From Massilia soli (GTDB lineage: Bacteria; Pseudomonadota; Gammaproteobacteria; Burkholderiales; Burkholderiaceae_D): a DNA stretch of 64,000 nucleotides. Both the position numbers and the translations under genes were made by a program. Under the pieces are notes generated by a model, which was not told where the DNA came from, searched no databases, and saw only the letters and a program-made list of their open reading frames with translations. Positions 28,030 through 37,600 of this stretch are shown here, piece by piece (position 1 is the first letter of the stretch; the number at the start of each line of letters is the position of its first letter). Where the stretch lies: positions 372,001-436,000 of the forward strand of contig NZ_JAFBIL020000002.1 of assembly GCF_016809835.1 (NCBI RefSeq), read 5' to 3'.

Positions 28030-28595
28030 ACAACGTCAGCCTGCATGTCCTGCTGCTGCGCGCGCGGCTTGCCGCCCGGGCGCTCGGTCCGGTCGCCTGC
28101 GGCGCGGCGCTGTGCTGCCTGCTGGGCGCCGCCGCGCTGGCCTGGCTGCTGCCGCAGCGCGGATTGCAGGTGCGCGAGCACGCGCTGGCGTTGCGCGTTG
28201 CGGCCACGCCGCCGCCGGCCGTCAAGGCCGCGCCGGTCATCGCCAACGAAAACCTGGCGCTGTTCTATGACACCCTGGGCGAGCGCCGTTACGCCGAGCA
28301 GCAGGTGGCGACCTTGTTCGGCCTGGCCGGAAAATCGGGCCTGACGCTGACCCAGGGCGAGTACAAGGCGGGCTACGACCGCAATGCCGGCGTCTACACC
28401 TACCAGGTCATCCTGCCGGTCAAGGGCAGTTATGGCGCGGTGTGGAAGTTCGGCATGCTGGCGCTGCGCGCGATTCCGTTTGCATCGCTCGACGAGATCA
28501 GCTTCCGGCGCGATACGATCGGCGTGGCCGACGTCGAAGCGCGCCTGCGCCTGACGCTGTACCTGTCCGGTCCCGGCACCGGGGTGCGGCCATGA
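28026..28595 (+). CDS. PilO/GspM-like inner-membrane assembly protein
   Basis: This 189-residue protein has one N-terminal membrane segment at about residues 20-45, followed by a helix and a ferredoxin-like periplasmic domain (residues 85-185; FLAGKSGLTLTQ-type start, ending LRLTLYLSGPG). This matches the PilO/GspM design, which pairs with PilN to form the periplasmic alignment complex. Sequence identity to known members is not obvious by eye, so gene order carries the call. The start at 28026 is set by the ATGA overlap; a longer frame back to 27348 lies inside neighbouring genes. Confidence 0.65.
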   Translation: MNNVSLHVLLLRARLAARALGPVACGAALCCLLGAAALAWLLPQRGLQVREHALALRVAATPPPAVKAAPVIANENLALFYDTLGERRYAEQQVATLFGLAGKSGLTLTQGEYKAGYDRNAGVYTYQVILPVKGSYGAVWKFGMLALRAIPFASLDEISFRRDTIGVADVEARLRLTLYLSGPGTGVRP

Positions 28596-29122
28596 ACCGG
28601 CGCGTGCTGATCTACGGCGCCGCGCTGGCCGGCGCCGCCGCCTTGTTCATCTTTGGCGACCGCACGCCCGACAGCGGCGTCGCCGAGGCGGTCGAACGCG
28701 CGCCGATGCCGGCGGCGGCGCCGGCCGCCGTTGCGCGTAGCGCCGCGAGCAGCGCGCCGGAGCCCTTGATTTTGCGGGTGCACGACCGCGCCGCCCTGTT
28801 GGGCGACGACGATGACGCCCAGGCCGGCGCCGTGTTCGGCAGCCAGGACTGGAATCCGCCGCCGGTGGTGCAGCAGGAAGCGCCACCGCCGCCGCCGCCG
28901 CCGCCGAGCGCGCCGCCGCTGCCGTTTACGTTCATCGGCAAGGCCGTCAGTGATGGCGCCGTCGAGGTCTACCTCGCGCGTTCGGGCACCACCTATATCG
29001 TGCGGGAGAACATGGTCATCGACGGAACCTACCGCGTCGACGACATCAGCCCGCCCACGCTGAAGCTGACCTACCTGCCCTTGAACCAGGTACAGCAAAT
29101 TAACATTGGAGTCCTCGAGTAA
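28592..29122 (+). CDS. PilP/GspC-like protein linking inner membrane to secretin
   Basis: This 176-residue protein has an N-terminal membrane anchor (residues 4-21), a long Ala/Pro-rich spacer with eight consecutive prolines near residue 100, and a C-terminal beta domain (FTFIGKAVSDGAVEVYLAR to the end) like the homology region of PilP and GspC. The domain would contact the secretin's periplasmic part. The stop overlaps the secretin start by one base (TAATG), so the two are co-produced. Confidence 0.7.
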   Translation: MNRRVLIYGAALAGAAALFIFGDRTPDSGVAEAVERAPMPAAAPAAVARSAASSAPEPLILRVHDRAALLGDDDDAQAGAVFGSQDWNPPPVVQQEAPPPPPPPPSAPPLPFTFIGKAVSDGAVEVYLARSGTTYIVRENMVIDGTYRVDDISPPTLKLTYLPLNQVQQINIGVLE

Positions 29123-31128
29123 TGGCAACCCCCCGCATGCAACAACTAGGCCGCCTGCTGGCGCTGTCGCTGCTGGCGATCGCGCTGGCCGGCTGCGCCG
29201 CGCAGATGGCCTACCGCGACGGACGCGACCTGGTGGCGCAGGACAAGGTCGAAGAAGGCCTGCTGAAGTATCAGGAAGCGATCGCCAAGGAGCCCGGCAA
29301 CGCGGTCTACCGGGCCGCCTTCCTGCGCGAGCGCGACCGCAACGCCTTGCGCCTGCTCGACCAGGCCGAGCGCCACCGCGCGGCAGGCAAGGGCGCGCTG
29401 GCGCTGCAGGATTACAGCCGCGTGCTGGCGTTCGACCCGGCCAACGAGCGCGCCCGCGCCGGCCTGCTGTCGGTCGAGATGGACGAGCGCCATGCGCGCA
29501 TGCTGGAAGCGGCCGCCGCATCGGTCGACAAGAAGGAATTCGAACAGGCGCGCCTGAAGCTGGCCGCGATCCTGGCCGAGCGTCCGCAGCATGAACAGGC
29601 GCGCCTGATGCTGGCGCGCGTCGGCGAGCAGGCCACCGAGCGGGCGCCGGAAGACGCGCTGGCGGCGGCGTTCCGCCAGCCGATCACGATCGAGTTCCGC
29701 GAAGCGCCGCTCAAGCAGGTATTCGAAGTGATCTCGCGTCGCTCGGGCCTCAATTTCGTGTTCGACAAGGACGTCAAGGCCGACCAGCGCACGTCGATCT
29801 TTTTGAAGAACAGCACCGTCGAGGCGGCCGTGTACTACCTGATGGTCGGCAACCAGCTGGCGCACCAGGTCATGGACGGCAACACCATCCTGGTGTACCC
29901 GAACAGCGCGGTCAAGCTCAAGGAATACCAGGAGCTGACCGTCAAGACCTTCTTCCTGGCCAACGCCGAAGCCAAGACCATCGTCAACACGCTCAAGACC
30001 ATCCTCAAGGCGCGCGACGTGGTGGCCGATGAAAAGCTGAACCTGGTGATCATGCGCGACAACCCGGAAGCGATCCGCATCGCCTCGCGCCTGGTCGCGC
30101 TGCAGGACGTGGCTGAAGCCGAAGTCATGCTAGACGTCGAGATCCTCGAGATCAAGCGCAGCCGCATGCTGGAGCTGGGCATTGCGTGGCCGAACGAAGT
30201 GACGCTGGCGCCGCTGCGCTCGTTTGGCGGCGGCCAGCTGACGCTGGACAACCTGCGCGACCTGCGCCGCCGCGATATCGGCGTCTCGGCGCTGTCGGCC
30301 ACGGTCACGGCGGCCAAGACCGACGGCGACTCGAACACCCTGGCCAACCCGCGCATCCGCGTGCGCAACAAGGAAAAGGCCAAGGTCGTCATCGGCGACA
30401 AGGTCCCCAACGTGACCACCACGATTTCGCCCGGCGCCGGCGGCTTCGCCTCCGAATCGGTTAACTACATCGACGTTGGCCTGACCCTGAACGTCGAGCC
30501 GACCATTTACCTGAACAACGAAGTGGCGATCCGCATTTCGCTTGAAGTGAGCAACCTGGTGAGCACGATCACGACGCCCAATGGCACCACCGCGTACCAG
30601 ATCGGCAGCCGTTCGGCCAGCACCATGCTGCAGCTCAAGGACGGCGAAACCCAGGTTCTGGCGGGCCTGATCAACAGCGAAGACCGCAGCAGCGGCAGCA
30701 AGGTGCCGGGGCTGGGCAACCTGCCGATTCTCGGCCGCTTGTTCGGGACCACCCGCGACGACAACGAGAAGACCGAAATCGTCCTGTCGATCACGCCGCA
30801 CCTGGTGCGTACGGTGCAGCGTCCGCCGGCATCGCAGTCCGAGTTCAACGCCGGCACCGAGGCGAGCTTCCGTTCGCGCCCGGACCAGGCGCCACGCACC
30901 CCGGTGGTGATACCGGTGCGCCAGCAGCCGCAGCAGGCCGCGCCGTCGGCGATTCCGTCGGCGCCGCCGCCAGCGGCGCCAGCGTCGCAGGCGCCGCAAG
31001 CCGTGCCGGTTCCGGCCGGCGTGCCGGCCGCGCCGCAGGTGACGCCGATCGCCGCGCCAACGACCACCACGACGACCACCACCACGACCACCGAAGCGGC
31101 CGAGCCGCCGGCTGAAACGGAAGAATAA
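29122..31128 (+). CDS. gspD: outer-membrane secretin with N-terminal lipobox and TPR-like region
   Basis: This 668-residue secretin forms the outer-membrane pore. The signal peptide ends in LAGC (Cys at residue 25), so it is probably lipidated and may need no pilotin. Residues about 28-165 look like tetratricopeptide-type helices in place of the usual N0 start. A secretin/TonB short N-terminal domain follows ([20 protein letters not shown]), then an N1-type domain and the secretin domain (about 330-590), with [15 protein letters not shown] and [13 protein letters not shown]. The tail is Pro/Ala-rich and has eleven consecutive threonines. Most GspD proteins lack TPR repeats. Confidence 0.9.
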   Translation: MATPRMQQLGRLLALSLLAIALAGCAAQMAYRDGRDLVAQDKVEEGLLKYQEAIAKEPGNAVYRAAFLRERDRNALRLLDQAERHRAAGKGALALQDYSRVLAFDPANERARAGLLSVEMDERHARMLEAAAASVDKKEFEQARLKLAAILAERPQHEQARLMLARVGEQATERAPEDALAAAFRQPITIEFREAPLKQVFEVISRRSGLNFVFDKDVKADQRTSIFLKNSTVEAAVYYLMVGNQLAHQVMDGNTILVYPNSAVKLKEYQELTVKTFFLANAEAKTIVNTLKTILKARDVVADEKLNLVIMRDNPEAIRIASRLVALQDVAEAEVMLDVEILEIKRSRMLELGIAWPNEVTLAPLRSFGGGQLTLDNLRDLRRRDIGVSALSATVTAAKTDGDSNTLANPRIRVRNKEKAKVVIGDKVPNVTTTISPGAGGFASESVNYIDVGLTLNVEPTIYLNNEVAIRISLEVSNLVSTITTPNGTTAYQIGSRSASTMLQLKDGETQVLAGLINSEDRSSGSKVPGLGNLPILGRLFGTTRDDNEKTEIVLSITPHLVRTVQRPPASQSEFNAGTEASFRSRPDQAPRTPVVIPVRQQPQQAAPSAIPSAPPPAAPASQAPQAVPVPAGVPAAPQVTPIAAPTTTTTTTTTTTEAAEPPAETEE

Positions 31129-31604
31129 TGCGAAGCCTGGCGCGTGGTTTCACGCTGATCGAGCTGCTGGTCAGCCTGGCCATCCTGGGGTTGCTGGCGT
31201 CGATGGTGATACCGGTGACCCAGGTCAGCGTGCAGCGCAAGCAGGAACAGGAGCTGCGCCGCGCGCTGCGCGACATCCGCCAGGGCATCGACGCCTACAA
31301 GAAAGCGTACGACGAAGGCCGCGTCGCCAAAAGCCTCAATTCGACCGGCTACCCGCGCACGCTCGAACTGCTGGTCGATGGCGTGCCCGACCTGCGCAGC
31401 CCGAAGCGCGCCAAGATTTTCTTCCTGCGCCGGATCCCGCGCGACCCGTTCAACCCCGACCCGCAACTGGCCGACGGCGCGACCTGGGGCAAGCGCAGCT
31501 ACGCCAGCGAAGCCATCGACCCGCGCGAAGGCGACGACGTCTACGACGTCTACTCCACCTCCGAACGCGTCGGCCTGAACGACGTCCCTTACCGCCAATG
31601 GTGA
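31128..31604 (+). CDS. GspG-like type II pseudopilin
   Basis: This 158-residue pseudopilin has a 7-residue leader and cleavage site [18 protein letters not shown], with Glu at mature position 5. The C-terminal part ([30 protein letters not shown]) is typical of GspG-like minor pseudopilins, but the DPWG and acidic calcium tail of the major pseudopilin are replaced. It starts on the last base of the secretin stop. It is probably a minor pseudopilin of the same machine. Confidence 0.85.
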   Translation: MRSLARGFTLIELLVSLAILGLLASMVIPVTQVSVQRKQEQELRRALRDIRQGIDAYKKAYDEGRVAKSLNSTGYPRTLELLVDGVPDLRSPKRAKIFFLRRIPRDPFNPDPQLADGATWGKRSYASEAIDPREGDDVYDVYSTSERVGLNDVPYRQW

Positions 31605-31608
31605 TTCC

Positions 31609-31989
31609 ATGATGCGCCGCCTGCGTGCCGGCTTTACCCTGATCGAGCTGCTGGTGGTGCTCGCCATCGTCGCCTTGCTGCTGACGCTCGCCGTGCCGCG
31701 CTACCTGCCGCGCATCGATGGCGCGCGCGAGACCATCCTGCTCGACAACCTGCGCAACACGCGCGAGGTGATCGACCAGTACTACTCCGACACCGGACGC
31801 TATCCGGACTCGCTCGAGCAGCTGGTCGACAAGAAGTACCTGCGCAACGTGCCGGTCGATCCGGTCACCGAGAGCGCCGCGACCTGGATCGTGGTGCCGC
31901 CGGAGGACGGCGCCAAGGGCGCGGTGTACAGCATCAAGAGCGGCGCGCCGGGCAATGACCGCAGCGGCAAGCCTTACCTCGACTGGTAG
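31609..31989 (+). CDS. type II pseudopilin
   Basis: This 126-residue pseudopilin has leader MMRRLRAG and cleavage before [16 protein letters not shown], with Glu at mature position 5. The soluble domain is short (YYSDTGRYPDSLEQLV, PVDPVTESAATW) and ends in a GKPYLDW segment. It follows the previous pseudopilin by 4 bases. It resembles GspG-type minor pilins; which minor pilin it is cannot be told by eye. Confidence 0.85.
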   Translation: MMRRLRAGFTLIELLVVLAIVALLLTLAVPRYLPRIDGARETILLDNLRNTREVIDQYYSDTGRYPDSLEQLVDKKYLRNVPVDPVTESAATWIVVPPEDGAKGAVYSIKSGAPGNDRSGKPYLDW

Positions 31990-31993
31990 CGCG

Positions 31994-32722
31994 ATGGCGG
32001 CGAGGGGGCGCAGCGGCGGTTTCACCTATATCGGCCTGGTCGTGCTGCTGGCGATCCTCGGGCTGGTGGCCGCCGCCGGCATGAAGACCGGCGCGCTGAT
32101 GCAGCGTGCGGCGGCCGAGCAAGAACTGCTGGAGATCGGCGCGGCGTTCAGCGATGCCCTGCGCAGCTACGCCGCGGCCACGCCGAAAGGGCAGCAGCAG
32201 CAGCCGCCGAACCTGGACGCGCTGCTGAAGGACCCGCGCTTTCCCGGCGTGCGGCGGCACCTGCGGCGCGTCTTTGTCGACCCGATCACCGGGAAGGCGG
32301 CGTGGGGCCTGGTCACCAATGGCGACAAGACCTGGATCACCGGCGTGTACAGCCTGTCCGATGCCCGGCCGCTCAAGGTCGGCAATTTCGATGCGCGCTT
32401 TGTCAACTTCGACAACAAGGAAAGGATTTCGGACTGGAAGTTCACCGCGGCCGGGCAGGGGCTCCTGATCGCCGGGGCGCCGGGTTCGCCGGACAGCCCG
32501 GCGGTGCCGGTCGAGCCGGCGCTTCCCGCGCAAACGCAAACCCCGGCGCCGGAGCCCGAGCCCTCCGCGCCGCCTGCGCCTGCCGCGGCGGACGCGCCGC
32601 CGATTGTCGAGCTTGCTCCTGACGAAGCGGCCGAACCTGTGCCATCGGAGCCGGTCGCGCCTGAAGAGAAGGAAGTCGACGCCGAGGACGACACCACGAC
32701 GCCTGTGCCGGTTGCAAAATAG
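31994..32722 (+). CDS. atypical pseudopilin with proline/acid-rich tail
   Basis: This 242-residue protein has leader MAARGRSGG and then FTYIGLVVLLAILGLVAAAG, a type IV pilin-like helix. Mature position 5 is Gly instead of Glu, as in tip-type GspK pseudopilins. A domain of about 140 residues follows (DPRFPGVRRHL, DPITGKAAWGLV), then about 70 residues rich in Pro, Ala and Glu with no clear fold. It ends the secretion operon and may cap the pseudopilus. The ATG at 31994 is 5 bases after the previous stop; an upstream extension to 31955 is less likely. Confidence 0.78.
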   Translation: MAARGRSGGFTYIGLVVLLAILGLVAAAGMKTGALMQRAAAEQELLEIGAAFSDALRSYAAATPKGQQQQPPNLDALLKDPRFPGVRRHLRRVFVDPITGKAAWGLVTNGDKTWITGVYSLSDARPLKVGNFDARFVNFDNKERISDWKFTAAGQGLLIAGAPGSPDSPAVPVEPALPAQTQTPAPEPEPSAPPAPAAADAPPIVELAPDEAAEPVPSEPVAPEEKEVDAEDDTTTPVPVAK

Positions 32723-32860
32723 CCACAACAATTTCCCGATGCTAACGAAATTACCGTGCGTGCGAGCGCGCGGCGGGGGTGGCGTGCTAGCATATTGACA
32801 TGCATTAATCTGCAACAACACAACAATAAAAACAGCCTGAGTAGCTTGGTTGTTTTGCAA

Positions 32861-32888
32861 AACCCGCCTTTTCGGCGGGTTTTTTTTC
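32861..32888 (+). terminator. rho-independent terminator downstream of the secretion operon
   Basis: AACCCGCC and GGCGGGTT form a perfect 8-bp stem with loop TTTTC, followed by nine T residues. It lies about 140 bases after the last pseudopilin stop, leaving a long 3' leader-like stretch with a TTGACA hexamer at 32795-32800. Confidence 0.88.
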
Positions 32889-32897
32889 GTGCCTGCG

Positions 32898-33393
32898 CAG
32901 CGCCATGCTGAAAGCGGAGTGGCCACCGCACGTCGTGCCCGCGCAGGCGGGCACCCATACCAGGGATGCAGTAACCGCGAGACTCCCGATCCGCTCCCCG
33001 GTTTCTGTATGGATTCCCGCCTGCGCGGGAACGACGGAGTGGCGTCCACACTTAACCGTGACGTCGCCTTTTTTCGCATTTACGCAGCGCCATGTTGAAG
33101 CCGGAGTGGCCACCGCCACGTCGTGCCCGCGCGGGAAGGACGGATTGGCCTCCACACTTAACCGTGACGTCGCCTTTTTCGCATTTACGCAGCGCCATGC
33201 TGAAAGCGGAGTGGCCACCGCCACGTCGTGCCCGCGCAGGCGGGCACCCATACCAGAGATGCGGTAAGCGCCAGACCCCGATCCGCTACCCGGCTTCTGT
33301 ATGGATTCCCGCCTGCGCGGGAAAGACGGAGTCGATTCCACACTTAACGCTGACATCGCCTTTTTTCGCATACGCAGCGCCATGCTGAAAGCG
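32898..33393. repeat. tandem array of 185-bp units built on REP-like hairpins
   Basis: The unit begins CGCAGCGCCATGCTGAAAGC. Full units lie at 32898-33082 and 33188-33372 (both 185 bp), with a 105-bp internally deleted unit at 33083-33187 and the first 21 bases of a fourth at 33373-33393. Each full unit contains an inverted pair, TGCCCGCGCAGGCGGGCA and TTCCCGCCTGCGCGGGAA, related to the dispersed hairpin family. Short open frames inside it are by-products of the repeat. No gene is supported here. Confidence 0.85.
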
Positions 33394-33446
33394 ACCGTTC
33401 CGCCATTCTGATTTACACTTGAAACATCGTGGACGCGGGAGCGGGA

Positions 33447-35612
33447 ATGGGGCAGTTCGGCAGACAGCACATTGACGAAGAACGACTGCAGCTGGCGCTG
33501 GAGGCGGCTGACCTCGATTTATGGGAAAACGACGTGCTCACCGGCGCGATCACGCGCCGCGCGACCCGCGTGTTCGGCGAGCTGGGTTACAGCGACGATG
33601 AGACCGCGCACATGATCGACGATGTGCTGTCGCTGATCCACCCTGACGACCTGCCGCTGGTGCAAACGGCGCTGACCGAGCACATGACGGGCGTCACGCC
33701 GCATTACCGCTGCGAGTTCCGGTTGCGCGCCAAGGACGGCGCGTGGATCTGGTATGCCAATCACGGCAAGATCATGGACGGCGGCGACGGCGTGCGTGGC
33801 CGGCGCCTGATCGGGGTGTCCTTCAATATCGACGAACGCAAGCAGACCGAGGCGCGCGCAAATGAGCAGCAGCGCCTGCTGGCTGAGAGCGAAACGCGCT
33901 ACCGTGAGCTGTTGAGCAACCTCCGCACCGGCATCGTCGTGCATGCGCCCGATACCGTCATCTTGTACAGCAACGCCCGCGCCAATGAGCTGCTCGGCAT
34001 GAGCGGAAGCGACATTTTTTCCAGGCATGCGGATGACCCGGTCTGGCAATTCGTCGACGAACAGGGCGTGTCGCTGGAAAAGGCGCAGTATCCGGTCCGC
34101 CGGGTGCTCGACAGCGGGCGCGCGATCGACTCGCAGGTGCTGGGCGTGCGCCAGCCCGGCCGCACGGCGCCGGTGTGGCTGATCGTAAACGCTTTCCCGG
34201 AACTGCACAGCGATGGCACGCTCAAGCAAGTGGTCATCCAGTTCGACGACATCACCCCGCGCAAGCACGCCGAACAGGAGATCCACCAGCTGGCGTTCTA
34301 CGACGCGCTCACCGGACTGCCAAACCGGCGCATGCTGATGGACCGCCTCAACGAAGCGCTGGCGGCCACCGCGCGCAGCCAGCAATACGGGACGGTGCTG
34401 TTCATTGACATGGACAACTTCAAGGCGATCAATGACGTGCTCGGCCACGCGGTTGGCGATTTGCTGCTGGTCGAGGCGGCGGCCCGGGTCGGGCACTGCT
34501 TGCGGGAGGCGGACATGGTGGCGCGCCTCGGCGGCGATGAATTCGTGGTGCTGGTGGCATCGGTGCCGGGCGACAGCGGGATGGCCTCGCAACGCATCGC
34601 CCTGATCGCCGAAAAAATCCGCGCTTCGCTCAGCGCCCCGTACCATCTCAAAGGGCACGAACGGCACTCGTCGCCAAGCATCGGGGTGGCGATGTTCGTC
34701 GGCTCCGACCAGGGCAGTGCCGATGTGGTGCTGCGCCAGGCCGATATGGCGATGTACCGCGCCAAGGATGCCGGGCGCAACACGTTCAGGTTCTTCAGCG
34801 CGGCGATGCAGCTGGCGGTCGAAAGCCGCGCCGCCCTCGAAGCCGACCTGCGCCTGGCGATCGGCAGCCAGCAGCTCGCGCTGCACTACCAGGTCCAGGT
34901 TGACGACAGCCAGCGGCCGATCGGCGCCGAAGCGCTGCTGCGCTGGCATCATCCATCGCGCGGGACCGTGTCGCCGCTGCAGTTCATCCCGATCGCCGAA
35001 GAAAGCTCGCTGATCCTCGACATCGGCAACTGGGTGCTCGACGTCGCCTGCGCCCAGCTGGCGCGCTGGCAGCGCATGCCGGCGATGCGGCACCTGACCC
35101 TGGCCGTCAATGTCAGCGCGCGGCAGTTCCGCCAGGCCGATTTCGTCGACATGCTCAGCGCGATCATCGCGCGCCATCCCTGCGACGTTTCGCGCCTGAA
35201 GCTCGAACTGACCGAGAGCATGGTGCTCAGCGACGTGGCCGAAGTGGTGCACAAGATGGACTCGCTGCGCGCCCTCGGGCTGAGCCTGTCGATGGATGAT
35301 TTCGGCACCGGCTATTCGTCGCTGTCGTACCTGAAGAAGCTGCCGCTTGCGCAAATCAAGATCGACCAGAGTTTTGTCCGCGACATCACCACCGACGCCA
35401 CCGATGCGGTGATGGTCAAGACCATCATCGACCTGGCACGCAACTTCCGCCTGGAAGTGATCGCCGAGGGCGTGGAAACGCAGGAACAGCTGGAGTTCCT
35501 GCGCGGGCACGGCTGCATGATCTACCAGGGCTACCTGTTCGGCAAACCGGTGCCGCTCGATGAATTCGAGTCGCGCTGCCACGCCCAGGGGGTGCCGGCT
35601 TCGTTGACGTGA
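33447..35612 (+). CDS. PAS-PAS-GGDEF-EAL cyclic-di-GMP turnover protein
   Basis: This 721-residue cytoplasmic protein has two PAS domains (about residues 10-130 with WYANHGKI, and 145-275), a GGDEF domain (about 280-450; RLGGDEFVV with the allosteric READ five residues before it) and an EAL domain (about 465-710; GAEALLRWHHP, DDFGTGYSSLSYL). All key residues for a diguanylate cyclase and a phosphodiesterase are present, so its net direction cannot be predicted. No membrane segment is seen. I chose ATG 33447 over GTG 33429 because GGGAGCGGGA precedes it. It follows the repeat array. Confidence 0.9.
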   Translation: MGQFGRQHIDEERLQLALEAADLDLWENDVLTGAITRRATRVFGELGYSDDETAHMIDDVLSLIHPDDLPLVQTALTEHMTGVTPHYRCEFRLRAKDGAWIWYANHGKIMDGGDGVRGRRLIGVSFNIDERKQTEARANEQQRLLAESETRYRELLSNLRTGIVVHAPDTVILYSNARANELLGMSGSDIFSRHADDPVWQFVDEQGVSLEKAQYPVRRVLDSGRAIDSQVLGVRQPGRTAPVWLIVNAFPELHSDGTLKQVVIQFDDITPRKHAEQEIHQLAFYDALTGLPNRRMLMDRLNEALAATARSQQYGTVLFIDMDNFKAINDVLGHAVGDLLLVEAAARVGHCLREADMVARLGGDEFVVLVASVPGDSGMASQRIALIAEKIRASLSAPYHLKGHERHSSPSIGVAMFVGSDQGSADVVLRQADMAMYRAKDAGRNTFRFFSAAMQLAVESRAALEADLRLAIGSQQLALHYQVQVDDSQRPIGAEALLRWHHPSRGTVSPLQFIPIAEESSLILDIGNWVLDVACAQLARWQRMPAMRHLTLAVNVSARQFRQADFVDMLSAIIARHPCDVSRLKLELTESMVLSDVAEVVHKMDSLRALGLSLSMDDFGTGYSSLSYLKKLPLAQIKIDQSFVRDITTDATDAVMVKTIIDLARNFRLEVIAEGVETQEQLEFLRGHGCMIYQGYLFGKPVPLDEFESRCHAQGVPASLT

Positions 35613-35763
35613 AGCGCTTGCGCGCTCCCGTGGAGCTGCGCAAGCGCATGATTTACTTCGCTAAATTTGCCGGCAACAATATTACGCAATAGATTGGTCC
35701 TGGCAGCAGGCCGAACCCGGAGGTGGCGTGGCGTGGCGTGGGCTGGCGCACGCCGGCGACGCA

Positions 35764-37314
35764 TCACTTGCCGCGGCGCTTGAAGTCGCCCAGTCGGAAG
35801 CCGAGGATGAACAGCACGGCGAAATAGGTGGCCGCGCTGGCGCCTACGATGGACAGCAACGCCAGCGCGCGCAGCCACGGCGTGGCCTGCATCGCGGCCC
35901 AGTCGAACTGGCTGGCGCTGTACCAGCTCAGCGCGCCCATGATCGCCACCGCCACCGCCAGTTTCAGAAAGAACACGATCCAGCCCGGCTGCGGCACATA
36001 GATGCCGCGGCTGCGCAGGCCGCCGTACAGGAAGCCGGCATTGACGCAGGCGCCCAGGCCGATCGACAGCGCCAGTCCGGCCACCGCGAAGATCGGCACG
36101 AACACCAGGTTCATCAGCTGCGTGAACACCAGCACGCCGACCGCGATGCGCACCGGCGTGCGCACGTCCTGGCGCGCATAGAAGGCCGGGGCCAGGGTCT
36201 TGACCAGGATGATGCCGAGCAGGCCGACGCTGTAGGCCACCAGCGGCATCGCGGCGTTGGTGATCGACTGGGTGGTGAATTTACCGTAGTGGAACAGGGT
36301 GGCGATCATCGGCTCGGCCAGCGTGGCCAGGCCCACTGCCGCCGGCAGCGCCAGCAGGAAGGTCAGGCGCAGGCCCCAGTTCAGCAGCGAGGAATACTCG
36401 GCGCTGTCGCCGACCGAGTTCGCTTTGGACAGGCTCGGCAGCAGGACGGTGCCCAATGCCACGCCCAGCATCGCGGTCGGGAATTCCATCAGGCGATCGG
36501 CGTAGGTGAGGGCGGACACGCTGCCGGCCGACAGGCGCGCGGCGATACCGGTGTTGATCAGCAAGCTGATCTGTGCGGCCGAGACGGCGAACACGGCCGG
36601 GCCCATCTTGCGCAGCATGCGCGAGACGCCCGGATTACGCAGGGCGGCGACGGGATTGATCGAAATACGCGGCAGCATGCCGATTTTCATCAGCGCCGGG
36701 ATCTGGATGCCAACCTGCAGCAAGCCGCCGACGCACACCGCCACCGCCATCGCATAGATCGGCTGCTCGAGGTAATCGACCAGCACCAGCGAGGCCAGGA
36801 TGAACGAGATATTGAGCAGCACCGGGGTAAAGGCCGGGATCTTGAACTGGCTCCATGTATTCAGGATGCCGCCGGCCAGCGCCACGAAGGCCATGCACGC
36901 TATATAAGGGAACATCCAGCGGGTCATGACGACGGCCGCGTCGAATGCGAGCGGATCGTTGGCCGACTGGCCCATTACCAGCACGATCAGCCACGGCGCG
37001 GTAATGATGCCGACCAGGCTGGTAAGCATGGTGGCCCAGACCAGGCAAGTGGCGACGCTGTCGGCCAGGCTCTTGGTCTCGGTCTCGCCGTGCTGGTTTT
37101 TATATTCGGACAAGATCGGCACAAATGCCTGCGAGAACGCGCCCTCGGCGAACAGGCGCCGCAGCAGGTTGGGCAGGCGGAAGGCGACGATAAAGGCATC
37201 GGTATACGCGGAAGCGCCAAAGGCGCGCGCGAACAGGCTTTCGCGCAGCAATCCGGTGACACGGGACAGCATCGTCATGCTGGAGACGGCGGCCAGGGTT
37301 TTGAGCAAGTTCAT
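35764..37314 (-). CDS. murJ: lipid II flippase
   Basis: This 516-residue integral membrane protein has about 14 hydrophobic helices (N-terminus MNLLKTLAAVSSMTMLSRVTG, ARAFGASAYTDAF). It is the MurJ/MviN family, which flips the peptidoglycan precursor lipid II across the inner membrane. Length is normal and it is essential in relatives. It is divergent from rpsT, a common neighbourhood in Burkholderiales. Confidence 0.95.
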   Translation of the reverse strand: MNLLKTLAAVSSMTMLSRVTGLLRESLFARAFGASAYTDAFIVAFRLPNLLRRLFAEGAFSQAFVPILSEYKNQHGETETKSLADSVATCLVWATMLTSLVGIITAPWLIVLVMGQSANDPLAFDAAVVMTRWMFPYIACMAFVALAGGILNTWSQFKIPAFTPVLLNISFILASLVLVDYLEQPIYAMAVAVCVGGLLQVGIQIPALMKIGMLPRISINPVAALRNPGVSRMLRKMGPAVFAVSAAQISLLINTGIAARLSAGSVSALTYADRLMEFPTAMLGVALGTVLLPSLSKANSVGDSAEYSSLLNWGLRLTFLLALPAAVGLATLAEPMIATLFHYGKFTTQSITNAAMPLVAYSVGLLGIILVKTLAPAFYARQDVRTPVRIAVGVLVFTQLMNLVFVPIFAVAGLALSIGLGACVNAGFLYGGLRSRGIYVPQPGWIVFFLKLAVAVAIMGALSWYSASQFDWAAMQATPWLRALALLSIVGASAATYFAVLFILGFRLGDFKRRGK

Positions 37315-37426
37315 GGGGCGAGATTATATCCCGGCAACAGTTGCGTTCCCTTGAGGATTTTCTCGCCTGCGCCTTTGGTCCGCCGGGGTCGTCCTTCGGG
37401 AGAAAGAACTATTGTTGAATTTGGAA

Positions 37427-37455
37427 TTGCTCTTGAACGATTATGGCGCTATAAT
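37427..37455 (+). promoter_or_regulatory. sigma-70 promoter of rpsT
   Basis: TTGCTC at 37427-37432 and a perfect TATAAT at 37450-37455 are separated by 17 bases, giving a leader of about 140 bases. The rest of the 286-base murJ-rpsT gap shows no other feature. Confidence 0.6.
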
Positions 37456-37600
37456 CGAAGGCTGTACAAAATTCTGTTTCGCAGACACTAATGTTTGGCA
37501 GGCACTGGTTTGACTCACATGGTTCTTCGGCAGTTATGAAACCGGTTTGACAGACGCATATGTCCGCAAACGCAACTTTGACCCCGATTTAGGAAATTCC

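Noticed and set aside
32850-33388. Short open frames inside the tandem repeat array
   Set aside because: They are copies of one another that follow the repeat units, with no ribosome binding site or protein-like composition.
32898-33393. CRISPR array
   Set aside because: The units are 185 bp with no alternating unique spacers of uniform size, and no cas genes are present.
35728-37491. Plus-strand open frame opposite murJ
   Set aside because: murJ on the minus strand has clear family motifs and membrane helices; the plus-strand frame is Gln/His/Arg-rich shadow.
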